Assembly: GCA_003797895.1 (NCBI GenBank)
Contig: RKQB01000002.1
Coordinates: forward strand, 745,354-809,353
Origin: Cyclobacteriaceae bacterium YHN15
Lineage (GTDB): Bacteria; Bacteroidota; Bacteroidia; Cytophagales; Cyclobacteriaceae
Length of the DNA stretch: 64,000 nucleotides
Direction of reading: 5' to 3'
The notes beneath the pieces were generated by a model. It was not told the origin of the DNA. It worked only from the letters and a program-made list of their open reading frames with translations, and searched no databases. Of the stretch, positions 1 to 9,452 are shown piece after piece (position 1 is the first letter of the stretch; each line of letters begins with the position of its first letter). Made by a program: the position numbers and the translations under genes.

Positions 1-1
1 T

Positions 2-532
2 GGCCAAAATAGTTATGAGGAGGCCTTAGCTGCTTTCAAATTTTCCCTGATCAAGGATCCGACCAACGAAGCTGCAAGATACAATTTTGAGTTGCTCAGC
101 AGATGGCTCGAGGAAAATCCTGACCAACAACAGCAGCAGGATGACGAAGGAGAGAATCAGGAAGATCAGGAAGACCAAGAGGACCAGGATAAAGATCAGG
201 AACAACAGAAAGAGAGTTCCGAAAAGAAAGACGGTGAAGGTGATGAAAAAACCGAGGAAGACAATGCTACTGAGTCCGAGAAAAAAGATGACAAGTCCGG
301 TGAAAAATCCCAACAAGAGCAGGATTCCGATGAACCGTCAGATTTGGAATCAGACCTGAGCGACAGGGAAAAAGCAATGGAAAAACTAAAGGAAAAGCTC
401 CAGGAAATGAATCTTACGCCCGAACAGGCCGCTCAGATTTTGGAAGCCATGAATGCCGCGGAGCTCCGTTATATCCAGCAAAACCGGAAAACGCCAACAA
501 AGAAACCGGATCGGGGATTGCCCGATTGGTAG
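2..532 (+). CDS. BatC-like TPR protein, C-terminal part (5' end outside window)
   Basis: The reading frame is open from the left window edge, so this is the 3' part of a gene. The first ~25 residues (GQNSYEEALAAFKFSLIKDP) look like one TPR helix pair. About 70 extremely acidic, Gln/Glu/Asp/Lys-rich residues of low complexity follow. The end has a short helix (TPEQAAQILEAMNAAE) and a basic tail closing in PDW. TPR, acidic linker and a terminal (K/P)DW are typical of BatC in the Bacteroidota Bat (aerotolerance) operon, where Bat proteins are thought to work at the cell envelope. The family call comes from architecture, since only the tail is visible. The other bat genes would lie upstream of the window. 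Confidence 0.65.
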   Translation, partial: GQNSYEEALAAFKFSLIKDPTNEAARYNFELLSRWLEENPDQQQQQDDEGENQEDQEDQEDQDKDQEQQKESSEKKDGEGDEKTEEDNATESEKKDDKSGEKSQQEQDSDEPSDLESDLSDREKAMEKLKEKLQEMNLTPEQAAQILEAMNAAELRYIQQNRKTPTKKPDRGLPDW

Positions 533-591
533 GGAGTGTGATGGGTATGAAGAATGGAAAATGTAGAATTAAGAATTAAATATAAACCCAA

Positions 592-1770
592 ATGAAAGAT
601 GTATATATAGTTTCGGCGGTAAGGACTCCGCTAGGTAGTTTCGGAGGAAAATTGTCAGGTTTGACTGCTATTGAATTAGGAAGTATAGCAATAAAAGGAG
701 CATTGAAAAAGGCTGGTGTTGAACCTAAGGAAGTGGAGGAAGTCATTATGGGCAACGTCATTTCAGCCAATCTTGGCCAGGCACCCGCCAGACAGGCAGC
801 AATTGGCGCAGGAATAGGATACAATGTTCCTTGTACTACGGTGAACAAAGTATGTTCGTCCGGTATGAAAGCAGTGATTTTCGCAGCTCAATCCATCATG
901 ACAGGTCAAAATGACTTAGTTGTTGCAGGTGGTATGGAAAGTATGTCCAACGTCCCTTATTATGTTCCTAAAGCAAGATTTGGCTACAAATACGGGAATG
1001 CAGAATTAGTAGATGGTCTGGTAAAAGACGGCTTGTTTGAAGTTTATTACAAATTCCCTATGGGAAACTGTGCTGATCATACGGCAAAAGAAATGAATAT
1101 CAGTAGAGAAGAACAGGATAATTATGCCATCCAGTCTTATACCCGTTCCGCCGAAGCATGGAAATCAGGCGCTTTCAAAGATGAGGTTGTACCGGTAGAA
1201 ATTGCTGGAAGAAAAGGGGAAGTAATTGTAATTGATGAGGATGAGGAATTCAGAAATGTAGTTTTTGAAAAAATACCTTCCCTTAGACCTGTCTTCGAAA
1301 AAGATGGAACAGTAACCGCTGCCAATGCATCCACTATGAACGACGGCGCTTCGGCCTTGATTTTGGCCAGCAAAGAAAAAGTTCAGGAATTAGGGCTTAA
1401 GCCAATAGCCAAAATTCTTGGATTTGCTGATGCTGCCCAAGATCCACTATGGTTTACCACAGCTCCTGCGCTGGCTATTCCTAAAGCAATTGAAAATGCA
1501 GGAATTACAGAAAGAGATGTGGATTTCTATGAAATCAACGAGGCATTTGCTGCAGTTGCGATTGCAAATCAAAGGCAACTGAACCTTGATAATGACAAAT
1601 TGAACGTATTTGGGGGTGCAGTTTCTCTGGGACATCCATTGGGAGCTTCTGGTGCGAGAATCATCACAACCTTGAATTCTGTTCTGAATCAAAAAAATGG
1701 TAAAATCGGTGTTGCAGGAATCTGTAACGGCGGTGGAGGGGCTTCTGCCATTGTGATTGAAAAAATTTAG
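592..1770 (+). CDS. Acetyl-CoA C-acetyltransferase (thiolase)
   Basis: This 392-residue protein has the normal length for a biosynthetic or degradative thiolase, which reversibly condenses two acetyl-CoA to acetoacetyl-CoA. The N terminus YIVSAVRTPLGSFGG is the family signature. The nucleophilic Cys lies in KVCSSGMKA (~residue 88), the active-site His in GHPLGASGAR (~349), and the second catalytic Cys in GICNGGGGAS (~379). All catalytic residues are present. It stands alone between the bat remnant and a MORN-repeat gene, so context does not decide between beta-oxidation, ketone metabolism or mevalonate entry. The family is certain; the exact chain-length preference is not. Confidence 0.93.
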   Translation: MKDVYIVSAVRTPLGSFGGKLSGLTAIELGSIAIKGALKKAGVEPKEVEEVIMGNVISANLGQAPARQAAIGAGIGYNVPCTTVNKVCSSGMKAVIFAAQSIMTGQNDLVVAGGMESMSNVPYYVPKARFGYKYGNAELVDGLVKDGLFEVYYKFPMGNCADHTAKEMNISREEQDNYAIQSYTRSAEAWKSGAFKDEVVPVEIAGRKGEVIVIDEDEEFRNVVFEKIPSLRPVFEKDGTVTAANASTMNDGASALILASKEKVQELGLKPIAKILGFADAAQDPLWFTTAPALAIPKAIENAGITERDVDFYEINEAFAAVAIANQRQLNLDNDKLNVFGGAVSLGHPLGASGARIITTLNSVLNQKNGKIGVAGICNGGGGASAIVIEKI

Positions 1771-1812
1771 CTTTAACTGGATTAACTCTATTATCCACTG
1801 GTGTTTTTGTTT

Positions 1813-2910
1813 ATGATGCGAACTTGTATCCTTTTCCTTTTTTTCATTTCATTTTTGAAATTAAATGCTCAGGAACAGGTTAAAACCTATTACGATGAAC
1901 AAAAACTTCAGGTAAAGGAGGTTTATCAAAAAATAAACGGTATTGAGCAAGGGGACTACCGCCTCTATTATGAGGACGGTAGTCTTGCTGTATCCGGCCA
2001 ATTAGTTGATGGAAAAAAAGAAGGCCTGTTTGTGGATTTTTTCCCAAACTCTAAGGACACCCTGAGAACCATAACCTATATCAATAACCAAAGGCATGGT
2101 CCAACAACAAGTTATTTCCAAAACGGAGGGGTTTCCCAAAAAGCCAGTTTTGTAGACAATCAATTGGAAGGGGAAGTACTAACTTATTACGAAACAGGGG
2201 AATTAAAGCAAAAAACTGAGTTCAAGGCAAATAAACCACATGGAATCGCTTATGAATATGATTTGGAAGGAAAGCTGATTGAAAAAACCCCTTACCAGAA
2301 TGGTTTATTGGATGGGATTAAAGAAGTATTTTATGCTGATGGGCAGCTAATTTCCAGTACAACGTATAATCAGGGAGTCATTCATGGTCCGCAGTTGAAT
2401 TATTTTCCTGATGGGAAGATAAAATCCAAATTCAATTACAAAAACGGATACCAACATGGCGAGTCTTTAGCTTACTATCCAAATGGGCAATTGGCCAGGG
2501 AAGGAAAATTTAAGAATGGCGATCCCGTTGGCCCCTCCAAAAGTTATTACGAAAGTGGAAAATTACAGGAAATACTCACCTATAAAAACGGTTTACCTTC
2601 AGGGGATTTAGTCTCTTACTTTGAAAATGGCCGGAAAAAAGAAATAGTGAGCTATAATGACAGGGGCTTGATTTCCAAATTGGTCTCATTCTTTGAAAGC
2701 GGTCAAAAAGAACAGGAAATAAACTTTAGAAATGGAAAGGAAGATGGAATAGCTACCAAATATTTTCCATCGGGCTCAATAAAGGAAGTCCTACCCTATC
2801 AAAATGGATTGCCAAACGGAATTCAAAAGATTTATGATGAAAAAGGGGAATTAATTTCTGAACGGGAATTTAAAGATGGAAAGTTAATTCTCTCCAATGA
2901 AAATCAATAA
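1813..2910 (+). CDS. Secreted MORN-repeat (YwqK-like) protein
   Basis: The mature part is almost entirely tandem ~22-23-residue MORN-type repeats of the form G-x4-Y-(Y/F)-x2-G-x-L, at least 13 of them (for example GDYRLYYEDGSLAVSG and GPTTSYFQNGGVSQKA). An N-terminal hydrophobic segment ending near LNAQ is a signal peptide, so export to the periplasm or outer surface is expected. A GTG lies at the 5' end of the open frame; the ATG at 1813 (or 1816) gives a normal signal peptide and was chosen. Proteins of this type are often annotated 'toxin-antitoxin system YwqK family antitoxin', but nothing next to it looks like a toxin, so that label is not adopted. The function is unknown. Confidence 0.75.
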   Translation: MMRTCILFLFFISFLKLNAQEQVKTYYDEQKLQVKEVYQKINGIEQGDYRLYYEDGSLAVSGQLVDGKKEGLFVDFFPNSKDTLRTITYINNQRHGPTTSYFQNGGVSQKASFVDNQLEGEVLTYYETGELKQKTEFKANKPHGIAYEYDLEGKLIEKTPYQNGLLDGIKEVFYADGQLISSTTYNQGVIHGPQLNYFPDGKIKSKFNYKNGYQHGESLAYYPNGQLAREGKFKNGDPVGPSKSYYESGKLQEILTYKNGLPSGDLVSYFENGRKKEIVSYNDRGLISKLVSFFESGQKEQEINFRNGKEDGIATKYFPSGSIKEVLPYQNGLPNGIQKIYDEKGELISEREFKDGKLILSNENQ

Positions 2911-2963
2911 AAGAATTTCACAACTTTTAATAAAAACAAGCGCTCAAAACAATTGTCTTTTTC

Positions 2964-2971
2964 TATTTTTG
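2964..2971 (+). promoter_or_regulatory. Possible promoter -7 element for purC, flanked by two CAATTGT motifs
   Basis: TATTTTTG matches the Bacteroidota -7 consensus TANNTTTG and lies 17 bp before the purC ATG. It is bracketed by ACAATTGT (2949-2956) and CCAATTGT (2973-2980), which are palindromic and could be operator half-sites. No good -33 TTTG is seen at the usual distance. This is pattern matching only. Confidence 0.35.
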
Positions 2972-2988
2972 TCCAATTGTAAATAAAT

Positions 2989-3924
2989 ATGAGCGCTGCA
3001 ATAACAGAAACCAAATTTCAATTTCCAGGTCAAATAGATTTTTATAAAGGAAAGGTCAGGGATGTATATATATTCAAGGACATACTAGCCGTGGTTGCTT
3101 CAGATAGGATTTCCGCCTTTGATGTAGTCCTTCCCCGACCAATACCCTACAAAGGTCAGGTATTAAACCAAATTGCAGCCAAATTTTTACAGGCGACTTC
3201 TGATATTGTTCCGAATTGGGTAACATTGGTACCCCATCCTCAGGTTACACTTGGGAAAAAATGTGAGCCATTTAAGGTGGAAATGGTCATTAGGGGTTAT
3301 TTGGCCGGCCATGCTGCCAGGGAATATAAGGCCGGAAAGCGTATGCTTTGTGGTGTTCCGTTGCCGGAAGGCCTAAAGGAGAATGACAGGCTTCCCCAGC
3401 CCATTATCACCCCTACCACAAAAGCTTCAGAAGGTCATGATGAAGATATTTCCAGGGAAGATATTTTGGCAAAAGGGATAGTCAGCCCTGAGGATTATGC
3501 GATTTTAGAAAAGTATACTTATGCCCTTTATGAAAAAGGTAGTCAATTGGCAAAAGAGAAAGGCTTGATATTGGTCGACACCAAATATGAATTTGGAAAG
3601 TTTGGTGATGAAATATTATTGATAGATGAAATCCATACCCCTGACTCCTCCAGGTACTTCTATGCTGAAGGATATGAAGAATTACAGAAAAAAGGTTTAC
3701 CACAAAAACAATTGTCTAAAGAATTTGTAAGACAATGGTTGATTGCCAATGGGTTTCAGGGTAAAGAAGGTCAAAGGGTGCCTGAAATGCCTGATGCATT
3801 TGTTCAGGAAATTTCAGAAAGGTATATTGAGCTTTACGAAAAAATAACAGGAGATGAATTTGTAAAGCATAGTACAGAAAACCTTGAAAAAAATATAGAA
3901 ACAGCGATTTTGAATAACATATAA
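2989..3924 (+). CDS. purC: Phosphoribosylaminoimidazole-succinocarboxamide synthase
   Basis: SAICAR synthetase joins aspartate to CAIR with ATP in de novo purine synthesis. At 311 residues this is the longer form common in Bacteroidota and fungi, rather than the ~240-residue E. coli type. Landmarks are [11 protein letters not shown] near the N terminus (ATP-binding loop), [20 protein letters not shown], the [12 protein letters not shown] segment, and [10 protein letters not shown] followed by [15 protein letters not shown], a family signature. It is followed 14 bp later by a STAS gene on the same strand. Its start lies just downstream of a candidate -7 element, so it may be the first gene of its own transcript. 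Confidence 0.95.
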   Translation: MSAAITETKFQFPGQIDFYKGKVRDVYIFKDILAVVASDRISAFDVVLPRPIPYKGQVLNQIAAKFLQATSDIVPNWVTLVPHPQVTLGKKCEPFKVEMVIRGYLAGHAAREYKAGKRMLCGVPLPEGLKENDRLPQPIITPTTKASEGHDEDISREDILAKGIVSPEDYAILEKYTYALYEKGSQLAKEKGLILVDTKYEFGKFGDEILLIDEIHTPDSSRYFYAEGYEELQKKGLPQKQLSKEFVRQWLIANGFQGKEGQRVPEMPDAFVQEISERYIELYEKITGDEFVKHSTENLEKNIETAILNNI

Positions 3925-3938
3925 AGAAAATACAAGAG

Positions 3939-4322
3939 ATGAAATATACAGTAGATAAAAAAGAACAATACGTCGTTTTTACGCCATTGGAAGAAAAACT
4001 TGATTCTTCCCTATCACCAAAATTGAAGTCAGAACTATTGACAGTCCATGCGGAAGGTTACAATAACCTTATTATTGACATGAGCCAGGTTAAATATGTG
4101 GATTCAAGTGGCCTGAGTGCTTTATTGGTAGGAAACAGGGAATTCAGTCGAAATGGAGGAATATTTATCATAGCCACCCCTCACGAACATGTCATTAAAT
4201 TGATAAAAATTTCCATGTTGGATAAGGTGTTCAATATTGTGGATAGCTTGGAAGAAGCAGCAGAAGCTATCTTCATTCATGAAATTGACGGCAAGGAAGA
4301 AGAAGACGGGGAGGAAGACTAA
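3939..4322 (+). CDS. STAS-domain anti-sigma factor antagonist
   Basis: This 127-residue protein is a single STAS domain related to SpoIIAA/RsbV. The phosphoacceptor loop reads KYVDSSGLSAL, with Ser57 the likely target of an HPK-like anti-sigma kinase. The family normally works in partner-switching with an anti-sigma factor and a PP2C phosphatase, neither of which is nearby. A strongly acidic tail (EEEDGEED) follows the domain. The gene lies 14 bp after purC and its stop is two bases before the rnz start, so it is probably cotranscribed with rnz. Confidence 0.88.
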   Translation: MKYTVDKKEQYVVFTPLEEKLDSSLSPKLKSELLTVHAEGYNNLIIDMSQVKYVDSSGLSALLVGNREFSRNGGIFIIATPHEHVIKLIKISMLDKVFNIVDSLEEAAEAIFIHEIDGKEEEDGEED

Positions 4323-4324
4323 AC

Positions 4325-5242
4325 TTGGATTTTCAGGTAACCGTATTAGGATCCAATTCCGCTATTCCAGCCCATGGGAGGAACCAAACCTCCCAATTGA
4401 TCTATATTGCCAATACTTTTATGTTAATCGATTGTGGGGAGGGGACACAAATTCAATTACGGAAATTCAAACTAAAATTTTCCAAAATAGATTACATCTT
4501 TATCTCCCATCTTCATGGAGATCATTTTTTTGGGTTAATGGGCTTGATATCCAGTTTTCATTTAAACAAAAGAACACGATTGCTGACAATATTTGGGCCG
4601 AATGGGTTGGATGAAATCATTACTGTTCAACTGAAACATTCCAATACAAGGCTTAATTTCCCTTTGCGTTTTGTTCCTACAAATCCTGAAAATGAAGAAC
4701 TAATCCTTGAAGAAAAAAAATTTCAGGTTTTGACCTTTCCTTTAAAACATAGAATAGCCTGCACGGGTTTTCTCATCAAAGAAAAATCAGGGTTGAGAAA
4801 TCTTATCAAAGAAAAACTTCTGGAAAATAAACTACCCTTGGAGGCCATAAACAGTCTTAGGCAAGGAAAAGATTTTAAAGACGAGTCAGAAAATGTAATT
4901 TACTCAGTGAAAGAATATACACATCCTCCAAGGCCTTTAAGAAGTTACGCCTTTTGCTCAGATACAGGTTTCGATATGGAAATAGTGAAATACATCAAAG
5001 GAGCCAGTCTTTTGTATCATGAAGCGACCTTTGGCAATGAGGAAAAAGAAAGAGCCAGAGAAACCTTTCACAGCACTGCTGCGGATGCAGGAGTTATTGC
5101 AAGAAATGCAATGGTCGGTAAATTACTGCTTGGTCATTACTCAACCAGATATTTGGATTTAAGCCCTTTATTGGAAGAAGCCCGAGCGGAATTCCCGGAA
5201 ACCTACTTGAGCGAGGAAGGTATCACCTACACATTAGATTGA
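4325..5242 (+). CDS. rnz: Ribonuclease Z (tRNA 3' endonuclease)
   Basis: This metallo-beta-lactamase-fold endonuclease matures tRNA 3' ends. The zinc motif reads SHLHGDHFFGL (~residues 60-70), a GxNSAIPxxGRNQT loop precedes it, and later ligands lie in FCSDTGFD, LYHEATFG and LLGHYSTRY. The 305-residue length is right for the short bacterial form. The start is TTG at 4325: the conserved FQVTVLGSNSAIP begins directly after it, and the next in-frame ATG would delete the beginning of the fold. It begins three bases after the STAS stop, so translational coupling is likely. Confidence 0.93.
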   Translation: MDFQVTVLGSNSAIPAHGRNQTSQLIYIANTFMLIDCGEGTQIQLRKFKLKFSKIDYIFISHLHGDHFFGLMGLISSFHLNKRTRLLTIFGPNGLDEIITVQLKHSNTRLNFPLRFVPTNPENEELILEEKKFQVLTFPLKHRIACTGFLIKEKSGLRNLIKEKLLENKLPLEAINSLRQGKDFKDESENVIYSVKEYTHPPRPLRSYAFCSDTGFDMEIVKYIKGASLLYHEATFGNEEKERARETFHSTAADAGVIARNAMVGKLLLGHYSTRYLDLSPLLEEARAEFPETYLSEEGITYTLD

Positions 5243-5269
5243 AATTTTTCATTAAATAAAGTCTACATA

Positions 5270-6076
5270 ATGGAAAATACCATTCAACAGAAAGAGTTTC
5301 AGTCCAAAAAGACAAACCTCTTTATTATTTTAAGCGGGATATTTCTTACCAATGCCATATTAGCAGAAATAATTGGTGTAAAAATCTTTTCGGGGGAATT
5401 GACTTTGGGATGGAAACCGGCAGGATGGACAATATTTGGAGAGTATATTTTGGATTTCAATCTTACTGCCGGAGCAGTAATTTGGCCAATTGTTTTTATT
5501 ACCACGGATATCATCAATGAATATTACGGAAAAAAAGGAGTAAGGAAAATCAGCTTTATAACAGCTTTTTTTATCGGCTATATTTTCTTTGTCATTGTAG
5601 GGGTGACCAGACTCCCTCCTGCACCATTTTGGGTGGATATCAACACCCCCGATGTTGATGGAAATCCCTTCAATATTGATTATGCTTTCAATGTTATTTT
5701 CAGGCAGGGATTGGGAATAATAATCGGCTCTTTGACAGCCTTCTTATTAGGCCAGTTGATTGATGTTTTCGTTTTTCAGAAACTCAGAAAAATTACGGGT
5801 CCAAAAATGATCTGGTTAAGGGCAACTGGTTCTACTTTGGTTTCCCAGTTCATTGACTCCTTTGTCGTATTGGGCATCGCTTTTTACGTATTCGGTAACT
5901 GGTCCTGGGCACAGGTGGCCTCTGTTGGTATAATCAATTATATCTATAAATTTTCCGTAGCCATATTGCTTACCCCTCTACTTTATCTGGGACACTATTT
6001 AATAGATAATTATCTGGGCAAAGAAGTAGCAGAACAAATGACCAAAGAGGCTTCAGAAGACACCTCATTTCTTTAA
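5270..6076 (+). CDS. yhhQ: Queuosine precursor transporter (YhhQ/VUT family)
   Basis: This is a 268-residue inner-membrane protein with about six to seven hydrophobic helices. It carries family landmarks such as AEIIGVKIF near the N terminus, FITTDIINEYYGKK, and LRATGSTLVSQFIDSFVV. YhhQ-type proteins (formerly DUF165) import queuine-pathway precursors such as preQ0/preQ1 for tRNA wobble-base modification. The insert between helices (about residues 115-140) contains PPAPFWVDINTPDVDGNPF and faces one side of the membrane. No preQ1 riboswitch could be recognised in the 27-bp gap upstream. The substrate assignment rests on family knowledge. Confidence 0.85.
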   Translation: MENTIQQKEFQSKKTNLFIILSGIFLTNAILAEIIGVKIFSGELTLGWKPAGWTIFGEYILDFNLTAGAVIWPIVFITTDIINEYYGKKGVRKISFITAFFIGYIFFVIVGVTRLPPAPFWVDINTPDVDGNPFNIDYAFNVIFRQGLGIIIGSLTAFLLGQLIDVFVFQKLRKITGPKMIWLRATGSTLVSQFIDSFVVLGIAFYVFGNWSWAQVASVGIINYIYKFSVAILLTPLLYLGHYLIDNYLGKEVAEQMTKEASEDTSFL

Positions 6077-6132
6077 AATTTGCCATTTTCATTTTAGCTG
6101 ATTACCTTTCTATCTTATCACATTGGTAATCT

Positions 6133-7059
6133 ATGCTAGAAGCCCTTGACAGAAGCACCCTGAATTTTAATCAGGATTCTCTCCTACTTTTAAACATTTC
6201 TTTGGCCATCATCATGTTCGGAGTGGCTTTAGACCTGAAAGTTGCAGATTTTAGATATATCGCAAAGAATCCCAAATCTTTTGGATTGGGTATTTTATCC
6301 CAGTTCTTCTTTCTTCCTTTGTTGACTTTGGTTTTGGTCAACATCATTCAACCTCCCCCATCAGTGGCTTTGGGAATGTTTTTGGTGGCGGCTTGCCCTG
6401 GGGGAAATGTATCCAATTTTATGACCCATTTAGCAAAGGGAAACACAGCCCTGTCCGTATCCCTGACAGCATTTTCCACAGCTTTCTCCATAGTCCTAAC
6501 CCCCTTTAATTTTGGCCTTTGGGCAAGTTTTTATCAGCCTACAGCTTCCTTGCTTAAAGAAATTTCACTTTCCTATTTTGAGGTATTCCAAACTGTGGCG
6601 CTGATACTTGGAATTCCTTTAATGATAGGCATGTATATCAATGACAGGTATCCTAATTGGGCAAAAAAAGCTACAAAAATCCTGAAACCCTTAAGTATTC
6701 TTATTTTCGCAGGATTTGTTGTCATCGCCTTCATCGGAAATTATGGCCTTTTCATCAAATTCATAAGTCTGATTTTTCTTTGGGTCTTGGGCCATAACTT
6801 TGTGGCTTTGTTTTCCGGTTACTCTCTATCCAAAATTTTTAAATTGCCACTGGAGGACACCAAAACCCTTACCATTGAAACTGGTATACAAAATTCCGGA
6901 TTGGCTTTGGTTCTAATTTTCACCTATTTTGATGGCCTGGGAGGTATGGCCATCATTGCTGCCTGGTGGGGAATTTGGCATATTGTTTCAGGAATGACAA
7001 TTGCCACCGTATGGAAAAACATTGGTCAGGTACAGCGGCTTCAAGTGATCAATAAGTAA
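6133..7059 (+). CDS. Bile acid:sodium symporter (BASS) family transporter
   Basis: This is a polytopic membrane protein of 308 residues with about nine to ten helices. The BASS signature region is clear: IMFGVALDLKVADF in the first helices, VAACPGGNVSNFMTHLAKGN, and ETGIQNSGLALVLIFTYF near the end (the crossover helices that bind Na+). Family members carry organic anions such as bile acids, pantoate or 2-keto acids with sodium; the substrate cannot be read from the sequence. The downstream acyltransferase begins at once after the stop, suggesting a shared transcript but not a shared pathway. Confidence 0.85.
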   Translation: MLEALDRSTLNFNQDSLLLLNISLAIIMFGVALDLKVADFRYIAKNPKSFGLGILSQFFFLPLLTLVLVNIIQPPPSVALGMFLVAACPGGNVSNFMTHLAKGNTALSVSLTAFSTAFSIVLTPFNFGLWASFYQPTASLLKEISLSYFEVFQTVALILGIPLMIGMYINDRYPNWAKKATKILKPLSILIFAGFVVIAFIGNYGLFIKFISLIFLWVLGHNFVALFSGYSLSKIFKLPLEDTKTLTIETGIQNSGLALVLIFTYFDGLGGMAIIAAWWGIWHIVSGMTIATVWKNIGQVQRLQVINK

Positions 7060-7071
7060 TTGAAAAAAGGA

Positions 7072-8079
7072 ATGAAAAATGCCTTTAATGCTGTACTAAG
7101 ATTAATTGTAAAGCTGGCCTTACATATTTATTTCAAAAAAATAAGGGTGTTCGGAAAAGAAAATCTCCCAAAAAATAAGGCGGTAATCATTGTCTGCAAC
7201 CACCAGAATGCCTTGATTGACCCCTTAATGATTGCTACGCATACCCAATTGAAACCTTCTTTTCTCACCCGAGCATCCGCATTTAAAAATCCAATTGCGG
7301 CAAAATTGCTGGACTTCATCCGAATGATTCCAATTTACAGGGTAAGGGATGGTATTGATAATATGGGGAAGAACAAGGAAACCTTCGATAAAAGTGTCAA
7401 CATACTCCTAAATAATGGCAGTATTCTGATTTTTGGAGAAGGTAACCATGATTTACACAGAAGTCTAAGACCGCTAAAAAAAGGATTTTCAAGGATCGCT
7501 TTCATGACACTGGAAAGCAATCCTGAACTTGATTTGGTAATATTACCGGTAGGCATCAATTACAGCAACCACAAAAAGTCCGGAAGTAATGTAAGTATTT
7601 ATATAGGAAAGCCTTTTCCTGCAACCGACTTTTATCCCAAACATGAAGCGTTGATGGACGAAACCTATAACAGAATGAGTCCTTTGGTTACTTATATCCC
7701 TGAAAAGAATTACAGAAAAACAGTCCATCAACTGATTGCAAATAGAATTGATTTAACCGAACCCAGGCAGGTTGAGCAATTTTTAAAAAAACCCGAATCT
7801 GCAAAAGAAAAAGAGACGAAGTTCTCTCCATATTTCACCAATAAGGTGATGAAAGTATTCCACTTTCCCATCTATTTGGTCTGGCTTTATTTTAAAAGAA
7901 AAATAAAAGATCAAACTTTTACAGCTACTTTCAAGTTTGTCATTGGATTGGTAGGAATTCCCCTTTGGTATATTTTTCTGCTATTTGTTTTGCCCTTTTC
8001 AAGTATAGGATCATGGGCTGTTCCTTGGTCATTTTTAGGAATAATTTACCTGATCAGTAATACGAACGGTCAGGAATAA
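7072..8079 (+). CDS. PlsC-like lysophospholipid acyltransferase family protein
   Basis: The first ~200 residues form an acyltransferase domain with the catalytic motif in CNHQNALIDP and the acceptor motif FGEGNHDLHRSLRPLKKG. Here His and Asp are separated by five residues, a variant often seen in this subfamily rather than the canonical HX4D. The C-terminal ~60 residues hold two hydrophobic helices. It probably acylates a lysolipid at the membrane; the lipid is unknown. The frame also has a TTG at 7060 directly after the preceding stop codon. The ATG at 7072 was preferred because it is the first ATG, and the difference is four residues. Confidence 0.8.
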   Translation: MKNAFNAVLRLIVKLALHIYFKKIRVFGKENLPKNKAVIIVCNHQNALIDPLMIATHTQLKPSFLTRASAFKNPIAAKLLDFIRMIPIYRVRDGIDNMGKNKETFDKSVNILLNNGSILIFGEGNHDLHRSLRPLKKGFSRIAFMTLESNPELDLVILPVGINYSNHKKSGSNVSIYIGKPFPATDFYPKHEALMDETYNRMSPLVTYIPEKNYRKTVHQLIANRIDLTEPRQVEQFLKKPESAKEKETKFSPYFTNKVMKVFHFPIYLVWLYFKRKIKDQTFTATFKFVIGLVGIPLWYIFLLFVLPFSSIGSWAVPWSFLGIIYLISNTNGQE

Positions 8080-8132
8080 GAATATTAGAACCTTTACACC
8101 TGCTTTGACTTAGAAAGCAAAGCCAAATTTTC

Positions 8133-8140
8133 TATCTTTG
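8133..8140 (+). promoter_or_regulatory. Probable promoter -7 element for hppD
   Basis: TATCTTTG fits TANNTTTG exactly and lies 34 bp before the ATG of hppD. A TTTG at 8104-8107 is the nearest -33 candidate, but the 25-nt spacing is long. No other promoter-like element was seen in the 95-bp gap. Confidence 0.45.
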
Positions 8141-8174
8141 TAGGTAAGAATAATAAACCCAAAAATTAGATCAC

Positions 8175-9269
8175 ATGGAACAGGATTTTCTTCCCATCAA
8201 TGGGACAGACTATGTAGAGCTGTATGTCGGTAATGCCAAGCAATCTGCACTTTTTTATCAATACGCTTTTGGTTATGAATTGATAGCATACGCAGGACCT
8301 GAAACAGGAGTCAGGGACAGGGCTTCTTATGTACTGAAGCAGGATAAAATCAGATTGGTGTTGACTTCCCCCTTGCATGAAAACCACCCCATTGCAGACC
8401 ATATCAAAAAACATGGGGATGGCGTGAAAGTTTTAGCTTTATGGGTAGATGATGCGGAAAAATCCTGGAAAGAAACCACATCTAGAGGAGCTGTCTCTTA
8501 TAAAGAACCAAATACTTTATCAGATGAATTTGGTACAGTTAAAGTAGCCTCTATCCGTACCTATGGGGATACTATCCATACATTTGTAGAAAGAAAAAAT
8601 TATCAAGGGGTCTTTCTTCCAGGCTTCCAACCGAGGAAAAGTGAATACAAAACTACTCCTATAGGTTTGAAATATATTGATCATTGTGTAGGCAATGTGG
8701 GATGGGGCGAAATGAACAAATGGGTAGACTTTTATGAAAATGTCATGGGATTCAAATTGTTGATCACTTTTGACGACAAAGATATTTCCACCGAATATTC
8801 TGCACTCATGTCCAAAGTAGTCTCCAACGGTAATGGCTACATCAAATTTCCGATCAATGAACCTGCTGAAGGGAAAAAGAAATCCCAAATAGAAGAATAC
8901 CTCGATTTTTATAATGGACCGGGAGTACAACATATGGCCATCGCCACTGATGATATTATTCATACCGTTACGGAATTAAGAAAAAGAGGGGTGGAATTCC
9001 TCGAAGTTCCTGCCGTTTATTATGATGATCTGCTTGAGAGGGTAGGAAATATTGAGGAAGATCTACAGCCTTTGAAAGACCTCAACATTTTGGTAGATAG
9101 GGATGATGAAGGGTATCTCTTACAAATATTTACCAAACCTGTTCAGGACAGACCCACTCTTTTTTATGAAATCATCCAAAGAAAAGGAGCTAAATCTTTT
9201 GGAAAAGGCAATTTCAAAGCACTATTTGAATCCATTGAAAGGGAACAGGCCCTTAGGGGAAACCTGTGA
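8175..9269 (+). CDS. hppD: 4-hydroxyphenylpyruvate dioxygenase
   Basis: This is a non-haem Fe(II) enzyme of tyrosine degradation that converts 4-hydroxyphenylpyruvate to homogentisate. It has 364 residues and two vicinal-oxygen-chelate domains. The C-terminal domain carries the metal ligands: His in IDHCVGNV (~169), His in GPGVQHMAIAT, and Glu within the YLLQIFTKPVQDRPT stretch (as D-E-G-Y-L-L-Q-I). The end (FYEIIQRKGAKSFGKGNFKALFESIE) matches the family's gating C-terminal helix. Homogentisate dioxygenase and fumarylacetoacetase are not in the window. It has its own probable promoter and a terminator candidate downstream. Confidence 0.95.
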   Translation: MEQDFLPINGTDYVELYVGNAKQSALFYQYAFGYELIAYAGPETGVRDRASYVLKQDKIRLVLTSPLHENHPIADHIKKHGDGVKVLALWVDDAEKSWKETTSRGAVSYKEPNTLSDEFGTVKVASIRTYGDTIHTFVERKNYQGVFLPGFQPRKSEYKTTPIGLKYIDHCVGNVGWGEMNKWVDFYENVMGFKLLITFDDKDISTEYSALMSKVVSNGNGYIKFPINEPAEGKKKSQIEEYLDFYNGPGVQHMAIATDDIIHTVTELRKRGVEFLEVPAVYYDDLLERVGNIEEDLQPLKDLNILVDRDDEGYLLQIFTKPVQDRPTLFYEIIQRKGAKSFGKGNFKALFESIEREQALRGNL

Positions 9270-9452
9270 TACTTACTAATTAGTGATTTGCAATTACAAA
9301 ATCTAAAGTAAAAAGTACAAAGTCCTAAATCCAAAGTTCAGGTTACAGCCAACGATCTTCTAAATTGAGAATCTTGGGGAATTATGATATCATCAAGAAA
9401 TACCTGAACTGAAATTAAGAAAGTGGAATGATGAATGTAAATTTGGAAAATG

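Noticed and set aside
87..359. Lys-rich ORF in the BatC acidic region
   Set aside because: Frame-shifted reading of a low-complexity GAA/GAC/CAG-rich stretch; the acidic frame continues from the TPR segment at the window edge.
1813..2910. Toxin-antitoxin component (YwqK label)
   Set aside because: No toxin-like gene is adjacent and the protein is a secreted MORN-repeat protein; the label is only by homology habit.
4237..4614. 125-residue plus-strand ORF across the STAS/rnz junction
   Set aside because: It overlaps two conserved genes in another frame.
8520..8963. 147-residue minus-strand ORF inside hppD
   Set aside because: It lies wholly antisense to a conserved gene and shows no recognisable motif.
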